From positions 19,788 to 56,272 of the forward strand of contig JAKCWW010000642.1 in NCBI GenBank assembly GCA_026260175.1: a stretch of 36,485 bases of DNA. Reading direction: 5' to 3'. This document shows, one piece after another, positions 30,166 to 36,485 of the stretch (positions are counted from its first letter, which is position 1; each line of letters begins with the position of its first letter). Source of the DNA: Reticulitermes lucifugus. Its lineage: Eukaryota > Arthropoda > Insecta > Blattodea > Rhinotermitidae. Both the position numbers and the translations under genes were made by a program. The notes beneath the pieces were generated by a model. The model saw only the letters and a list, made by a program, of their open reading frames with translations, did no database searches and was not told the origin of the DNA.

Positions 30166-31984
30166 CTTCTTCCCTCCTCTCTGATGTGCTGCTCATGTTC
30201 ATACATGGCTCAAATAATGCCTATATGAAAACAGAAGCAAAGCAAAAGTTTGGTTTTTTTTAGAAAAGAGTTGCCAACAGAAGAATCTTTACATCAAATT
30301 GAAAATAAACACTCCACGCCACAACCACCCGTCCATTAGTATATCATATCTATGCATGCAGATATTTCATATATTTACATGTTTTATAGTTAAGACGTAT
30401 ACACATGGATTGTTTAGACAGCTTCTGATTTCAGATCAAAAATCTACACTGATTGATTGCTCTTTTAAGTATATGGAACACAAATGCTTCCTGTAAATCG
30501 ATACACGTGTTTACCATCTTCGTCTGAAGTTATAAAGGAAAATATTCTGATGGCGGCATTTTAGCAAGGATTCAGTGCAAACTGGCCAACACCCCTCTAA
30601 CTCGTGTCTTAATTTTGCAACATATTCTCCCTTCATTCCGATCATTACCTTAAGCTCTAGCTCGGGTTCGACCTGAAGAGTCAGTGGCAAACGAATGGAA
30701 AATTGCTGTAAAATTGTGAAAACTCTGAACTTTGCCACAAAGTGTCTTTACGTGTTTCGTACGTTTCTCACACTAAACACTATTACTTCAGTTACAACAT
30801 TAAGAGGTTCGTCTTTATAACGGACAGATGTTGTGCTCTGTGTGAGGTAGGAAGTGAATGTTTGTACACCGTTCAGGTAAAACTGAGTTTACAACGTGTT
30901 CACTTCTATTATCATAATCTTATTAACGGAAGATTTTTTACGACCATTCTCCGGAAGTCACTGATCTGACCAAATTGTGTATATTTGAGAGTTTCATTTC
31001 CTTTATTACAAGAATATGTATAAATAAATAATTTTATATGTGGATCGAGGCCTCCTGAGGTTTGGTACCGGCATGTGTAAGAAGATTTATACAGCAGTAT
31101 TCAATATTCTAGGACTTCTTTATGAAAAATTACACCACTCCTAGCAAACACGTAGGCAGTTGGTGGCACAATAATTTTATCAATGGACAGCAGACTCATC
31201 AAGTACGTGTATGTCAAATGCATTACTTAATTAAGAAGAGTGGAACCAACGGCTCTCAACACAGGAGGAACAACATGCTCCATCACTTTCTTCTGTACGA
31301 AGTTAGAAACCAGCCAATCTTCAGCAGTTCAACATGACGCGCTCGCAAATATTATCAGACAGAAAGTGGCAATAAACATTCATACTAATATTTTTAGACA
31401 AACATATAATGAAAAATACTGATATAACAGAGCTCTGGCCAAATTAAGTTGATATTCGCATTTCTTAAATAAATATTCAACGGAAAATACTGAGATTTTT
31501 TTGGTGAATAACTTTCACCATACACCATTTCAAAGCAAAAAAAAACCGATGTACAAAATATGCAAAGAGATAAATTTCACTACTTTGCTGCTTATTGACA
31601 CTCCTCTATTATTTATTTGGCTTCTACGGCTACAGTAACTACGTAATTCCATGCAGAAGAACGCTCCTTAGGAACCAAAGTATCCTGAGCCGAATAACAA
31701 ATTTCAGTGCTTTTGTTGAATACGATGAATTATTTCGTCTTCACGAGATTGCACCACCGATGCCTGTTCTGAGCCAGGTGAATCCAATCCACCTTCCTAC
31801 ATGCGATTTCAGTGAACGTCCGTGTCGACATGTTAGCAGTTATGCTTTCTATTTGGAAAGTCTTGGGTTCAAAACTTCCCCCCTAGGGGCAGGCAGAACT
31901 GATGTGTTTATAGTGGTATTCCTTTATGACTCCAGGTAAATCCCGAATATACACCTCAAGCTTGGCCACGGGCCCTTCCCACCA
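30166..31984. other. no recognisable gene or repeat
   Basis: About 1.8 kb of AT-rich sequence. A 114-codon plus frame (31595-31939) has no domain. GGGTTCAAAACTTCCCCC at 31864-31881 resembles a decayed B box and may belong to the SINE body that follows. Confidence 0.45.
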
Positions 31985-32106
31985 AGCCAAGCCTCACCTC
32001 GGACAGTCTGGTTCAATTTGTGGTGGACAAATTGGCACTGGGCCAGGTTTTTCTCCGAGTACTTCTGTTTCTCCCCGTCAGTATTAATCCACTCATGCTC
32101 CATGCT
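31985..32106 (+). mobile_element. SINE, family 3, body only
   Basis: CTGGTTCAATTTGTGGTGG, GACAAATTGGCACTGGG, CCAGGTTTTTCTCCGAGTAC and CAGTATTAATCCACTCATGC match the body at 28390-28490. The tRNA-like head is not recognisable directly upstream, so it is a truncated or strongly decayed copy. Confidence 0.75.
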
Positions 32107-33058
32107 CATTAATTTATCTATTCTAGGCGTTACATAACCTCAGCAATTGACTGCAACTTTAACGAACACAAACAAAAAAGTAGCCTTTCCTTCCGCAAGC
32201 TTTCATATTCACAATCTTTTCTTTTACACTTATTAGCATAATAACTGCGCCAAAGGGGTACGGGAAAACAACCACATTGAAAAATTGTAGAAGGGAAGTT
32301 TTAAAAACTGGATTTTGTATCAGTGTATTCTATAGCTTACATGTTGTATCATTTCAATGACTGCAGCAGAACAAATTCCTCTCTGAAAATTGCGAATATA
32401 GACCATAAAAACTGAATTCGATTAAACCATTCCGTCTGTCGTTCACGCTTAATCAGAAAGACAACGGACCTTTAGGCACACAGTTCATACCCTGGCAAGC
32501 ATTAAAATAAGCGAATATTACTTAATAATAAAACAGGCACTTAATTGTAACTTTTATTTTAACAGCGATTACGACACAACATAACTTTGGTTTCAGTTAC
32601 ATGTGATTCCTACCTCAAGCCTTTAAACATCACAAATATAAAGAACTACTGACAACGAGGTTATAACAATTTTACTACGTCCAGTAGGAGCAGCGATTTA
32701 CAACAGTTTACACTCCTGTGCTTTATTCGCGGTAGCCTACGTATCTCACAGTGACAGACAGGATGGTGTAATATTGATCTATTCCGCGTGCATCACCGTA
32801 ATTTTAATTACTTTGTCAGTAACGGCGGTATTACGCTAGGTTCAAATCCCTACGCTTCCAAATCATACGCACAACTGCACATATGTACGTGTCACATGAA
32901 AATTCAAACATCAGACTTCAAAGCTTGTAACAATAATTACGCAACATAGAACGCCATTAAAATTAGCTAATAGGCAACAGCCTCAATGCAGTTTCCAAAC
33001 AGACCAACTGATCGCCATTCTGGAACAGCAGTGAAAGTATGCACAGCCGACTGAAGTA
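32107..33058. other. no gene; isolated B-box-like site
   Basis: AT-rich. GCTAGGTTCAAATCCC at 32837-32852 contains a perfect B-box consensus (GGTTCAAATCC), but there is no convincing A box 30-60 bp upstream and no cloverleaf could be drawn. Probably a remnant of a tRNA-derived element. Confidence 0.4.
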
Positions 33059-33159
33059 GGGTGGGGAAGTGGGAAGGGGTGGGCTGGAATTGTCTGGCTC
33101 AGGGTAAGGAACAGAGGCTCACCCTTGTTAACGCGGTAATGAAGATTTTGACTTTATAA
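33059..33159 (+). pseudogene. LINE ORF2 C-terminal relic
   Basis: A frame reads KWEGVGWNCLAQGKEQR, then LVNAVMKI, and stops at 33157. The GW--LAQ----R--LVNAVM arrangement matches the last residues of the LINE family at 9176-9800 and 2665-2870. The G-rich start (33059-33083), which could also be read as a G-quadruplex, is explained by this coding origin. Only about 30 codons remain. Confidence 0.75.
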
Positions 33160-34640
33160 AGGCAGCATAATTGCTTTCTATCCGAGTAACTATTAGCCTG
33201 TCAAGAAGCATTATATGCAGTTCAGTTATTCGTATCTTCACAGTGTTTAAACATAGTCTGGTGCTCCATAACATTTTCCGAAAACTGCAAAGAGTACAGC
33301 CACCTTTTCTGCCGTAATAACTGCAACTAGATATCGTTCATATTACAGTTTACCTTTAAGATTTTCTTAAAATTAAAGCCTGGTACCTCAGAGAGTGCAG
33401 GATACCGAGATCTACAGAGCGATCTTTTCCCTTCAGGTTTCTCCATTACAGTTTTGTGCACACTTTGAACTTCAACATTCATGCCACATACCCCACTATT
33501 ATCACCGCATTTTAATTGATCACCTAATAATATCTGTCAAATCATTTCTATAATTAAGCAATGTTTTTCTGCTTCCTCTCTACTGGGTTCAAAAGTTCTT
33601 TTCTCTCAAGTAGTAAATCAAGTTCCATGTCCCTGAAAGACACACTACAGAATTAAGTAGCAATTAATGCTAGGTTAAATGCACAGTCATAATAAAAATA
33701 AGCAGTTAATTAGAGAAAGAATAAGGAGGGGATGAAAGACGACAGAATTTCTTTCTAGTGCACTCAAAGGAAAGGAAAATATACTGAAGAACTTTACAGC
33801 AAATTTTAATATATATTTAGAAACTCCTAAACCTCAAAATGGATTTGAACTTACACATGTAAAGTGGAGCTTGGAAAAGATAAAAAGTCAGAACAAACAG
33901 AAAAGGTCGCTGCAGATCTTCCACGAAAATATTAAAACAGGAATTTCTTGGAAGCGTTACAAGTCTTCAGCCGCTAACGACAAAAAACTGAGTAGTCACT
34001 AGTCCTCACTTTCCAAAATGAACTGCTTCTCATAATTGCACTTTAAATTAATGAGACGTGTCTTGGTAATAAATGAAGCTGAGAATTCAATCCCAACATT
34101 AGTTATTAATATGGCTCGCTACATCAGTCTGTATACAACAGTCTATGCTTTAATAAATTGTCCCATATTACTTTAAAAAGCGACCATGGCAAGTCGCAAG
34201 ACTGTCATAACGTCAGAGAAAAGTTGCGGCTGCTAACACCCCTGTCTCCTACCCTAAAAGGAAACAGGGGTGGGGCTGATGGAAAGTAAACCGAGTTGTT
34301 ACGTTAATCCCCAAGTTTATTTGAACCCATTCATTGCTTGAATACAGACCTCGAAAACTCATTATTCAAAGTAGATTCAAATACATTCAAATTGGGATTA
34401 AAGTGGTCTACTCTCGCCAAGCACAGACTTCCCCGTCAACATCGTAGCCGTCCGCTCATGAAACACGACGCTTCAAGTGATTCTTGCTTTTGAACTCGAC
34501 TTGTAGCGTCTCACTACAAATTTTCTCCCATAATTTTTGTTGCAAACCATACACAGCCAAACTAACTTTTCGTTCAACCAAACAGAGAGTTTCGTCAATA
34601 TTAATGTATCCTGGGATAAGATACCGTATAATCTAGTATG
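33160..34640. other. no recognisable gene or repeat
   Basis: An 83-codon stretch without ATG is open at 33735-33985. It is Lys/Asn-rich as expected from AT-rich DNA, and I recognise nothing in it. No splice sites of quality flank it. Confidence 0.45.
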
Positions 34641-34720
34641 GATTTACTAACGTTTTCAAGGAACTAGCTGCGTCTATCTTCAAGGTAAGATTTTTATAGC
34701 TTCTTAAAAGAAAATAATAC
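34641..34720 (-). repeat. fold-back repeat fragment with hammerhead-like core
   Basis: The minus strand reads CTTGAAGAT (34684-34676), an 18-nt spacer, GAAAAC (34657-34652) and GTTAGTAAA. The left box has an extra T and the right box an extra A. The order and spacing match the other copies, and the GTTAGTAAA tail is shared with 12843-12851. Confidence 0.4.
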
Positions 34721-35199
34721 AAAGGTGTTATACAAAGACGACGGACAGTTGTAGGCAGGCTTCGATTTAATTTATGTAACACACGTTCTGAGGACTGTGT
34801 TTATTAATATAACTTTTACAGAAATTTAAGTCTGAAAAATCACTGTTGACCTTCTATTTCATTAACATACAACTTCAAGAATGTGTGCTATATACAGATT
34901 CCATTCGATTTATTAGTGGACATCGATAAGCGTGTGTGTATTTGACGATTTAAACTACACATAGAAGTTAACAATGTTGACAAAGGTGTACTCAGTGACA
35001 CAGGACGCAGCTTTTACTCTCAGTACATCGTAAGGTGTTAGGGTGCACGCGTAATATATGGCCTTCCTTAAGCCCAATTTTACGAAACTCAAACATGTTC
35101 AGTACAATTATGTGCAGATACCTTATACATGATTCCACCCACCTTGGACAATAAACATGTAAATTAAGGCTAGTATTTCACTTACATCCATAAGTCAAG
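34721..35199. other. no recognisable feature
   Basis: AT-rich sequence, no gene or repeat recognised. Confidence 0.4.
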
Positions 35200-35560
35200 C
35201 ATGGATATCACAGCGCCGAATTTTACAAAACCCAGATCACCAAATACATGTTATCAACATATTATTTCACGATTTTTAACAAAATACGATGAAAAATGTG
35301 GAAAATATGGCGAAATTTCATTTACACCCATGACTAAAGGATGCCTATGGTTTTCACTGCTGCCTTCTTCAAAAAGCGTGCAAATACATGTATTCACCAG
35401 CATTAGGTGAAAAGTTTCTGTACTGAATTTCACCAAACGTGATCAAGCAAGATGAAAAATGGGGGGAGAAATTCATTTACGCCTGTAAAAAAGTGTGACT
35501 CTCACTTATCGGATTTTCATGAAAATCACGCTTGCTCGACAAATTTTTGTAATTAACTTT
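35200..35560. repeat. diverged direct duplication
   Basis: TACGATGAAAAATGTGG and GCGAAATTTCATTTACACCC at 35284-35330 recur as AAGATGAAAAATGGGG and GAGAAATTCATTTACGCC at 35449-35486, about 165 bp downstream and in the same orientation. Between and after them are the related AACAAAATACGATG and CACGCTTGCTCGACAAATTT. Probably two decayed copies of one dispersed repeat. Confidence 0.45.
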
Positions 35561-36425
35561 GATAGTGAATTTTACTAAAATTACAACGGTTTAGTTGCTG
35601 ACTGCAGGTCACAGTCAGACGAACAGGGTCTCCACATAGGTCATATTTTGCTACGCAACAAGCATAAAAATCAAATATTGATACCTTTTTGTTTACAATC
35701 AATTTACTCTTTGGATATTTTATGTTAACCATTACGAGAGTGACTAAATTTTATGACTGGAAACATACTTCATTATTACATTTTTTAAATTACGCTGCTG
35801 CAATTTTGTAGTAAAATTACTAACAGAATATGGGAAAAATTGTGGCATCCAATAATGGAACAAAAGTGCGAGATCTATTTTGAACTGAATTTTCGTTTGT
35901 GGCACAAGTTAAGCAGCAACGCTCCACTAGAGAACACCGCACTTCTGCTTAAAGTTATGTCTGATGATCAGTAACTGTCCAGGCAGGACATGACTTTGCT
36001 ATGTAAGCAACTTCTCTTGTAGGCAGTCCAGAATAATTAGTTAATTTCAAACAGCCTGGCACACGTTTTCACAAGTGGTCACTACCAAGCAGGTACACCA
36101 CCTTCTTTAACATTATAACGACTGCACTCTGCCCATGGAATTGATTTCTGTGTCTCACGTTACGGTTCTTACAACAGAAAATTATCTCTTTTCCTTAATG
36201 CAATCAGTCTTTATGTGGTTTTAATACAGACTCCAAGTGTTCCCTTAGAAGCAGGAATTAAAATTATAAACATGCAGTTTTTATGAAATCTGTGTTTAAA
36301 AGGTTTAAGATGACCAGACTGTTGAACCATACATAGGAGTTTAAGAGAAAAATTCAAAACTTGCTTGGAATGATATCGCAGCCAGTGTTTTGTCTATTTC
36401 CAGACGTAAAGCTGCAAGATACGCC
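35561..36425. other. no recognisable feature
   Basis: AT-rich sequence with no domain, RNA gene or repeat that I can identify. Confidence 0.4.
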
Positions 36426-36485
36426 GATCCCAGTGGCCGTGCGGTCTAAGGCGCGGGTCTTCGGCCGCTCGCTTACTAGGATCGT
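36426..36485 (+). mobile_element. tRNA-derived SINE, family 1, head only (cut by window end)
   Basis: GATCCCAGTGGCCGTGCGG and TCTAAGGCGCGGGTC match the minus-strand head at 1050-966 almost base for base. The window ends before the B box and body, so completeness is unknown. Confidence 0.85.

Noticed and set aside
33059..33083. G-quadruplex regulatory element
   Set aside because: Four G runs are present, but the stretch reads as the degraded end of a LINE coding sequence, which is sufficient explanation.
33735..33985. 83-codon frame without ATG, as an exon
   Set aside because: Lys/Asn/Phe-rich as expected from AT-rich DNA, no recognised motif and no good acceptor or donor at its edges.

Overview
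This window looks like non-coding DNA from a large, repeat-rich insect genome. It is AT-rich, has no operons or bacterial-type gene packing, and its longest open frames fall inside transposon relics or short interspersed elements. The SINEs, LINE tails and dispersed repeats resemble ones I associate with cockroaches and termites (Blattodea, possibly Periplaneta americana). That identification comes from memory of repeat families, not from a search. I found no complete protein-coding gene and no functional RNA gene. The window most likely lies between genes or inside a very long intron.

Layout. 1-2.1 kb: a minus-strand tRNA-derived SINE and a possible minus-strand core promoter with first exon. 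2.1-2.9 kb: broken LINE tail. 3-9 kb: little recognisable sequence, apart from fold-back repeat pieces, a second SINE family (about 6 kb), a dispersed repeat and a 37-bp tandem array (7.4 kb). 9.2-9.98 kb: the best coding relic, the C-terminal part of a non-LTR reverse transcriptase, followed by another dispersed-repeat copy. 12-15 kb: degenerate tandem repeats and a palindrome whose centre is a 50-N assembly gap. 16.9-19.2 kb: a Tigger/pogo-type MITE with TA duplications, and a 250-bp fold-back element inside a degenerate microsatellite. 20-25 kb: two SINEs, a 40-bp tandem array (8 copies) and, at 23.07-23.16 kb on the minus strand, a candidate recursive splice site or small exon. 25.7-28.6 kb: a composite dispersed repeat and two SINEs, one with a perfect 13-bp target-site duplication. 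29.7-30.2 kb: (TG)n tracts and the 3' end of an R1/jockey-like LINE. 31-36.5 kb: another SINE body, a LINE C-terminal relic, fold-back fragments and a SINE head cut by the window end.

Two signals stand out. First, several otherwise different fold-back repeats share a core of the form CTGAAGA - small hairpin - GAAAC, which resembles the hammerhead-ribozyme core. In the more complete elements it occurs as a divergent pair, one motif per arm. Second, the minus strand at 23142 has a polypyrimidine-AG acceptor abutting a perfect GTAAGT donor, with another GTAAGT 71 nt further on. This is the arrangement expected of recursive splicing in a giant intron. Both are inferences from sequence alone and need searching and RNA evidence.
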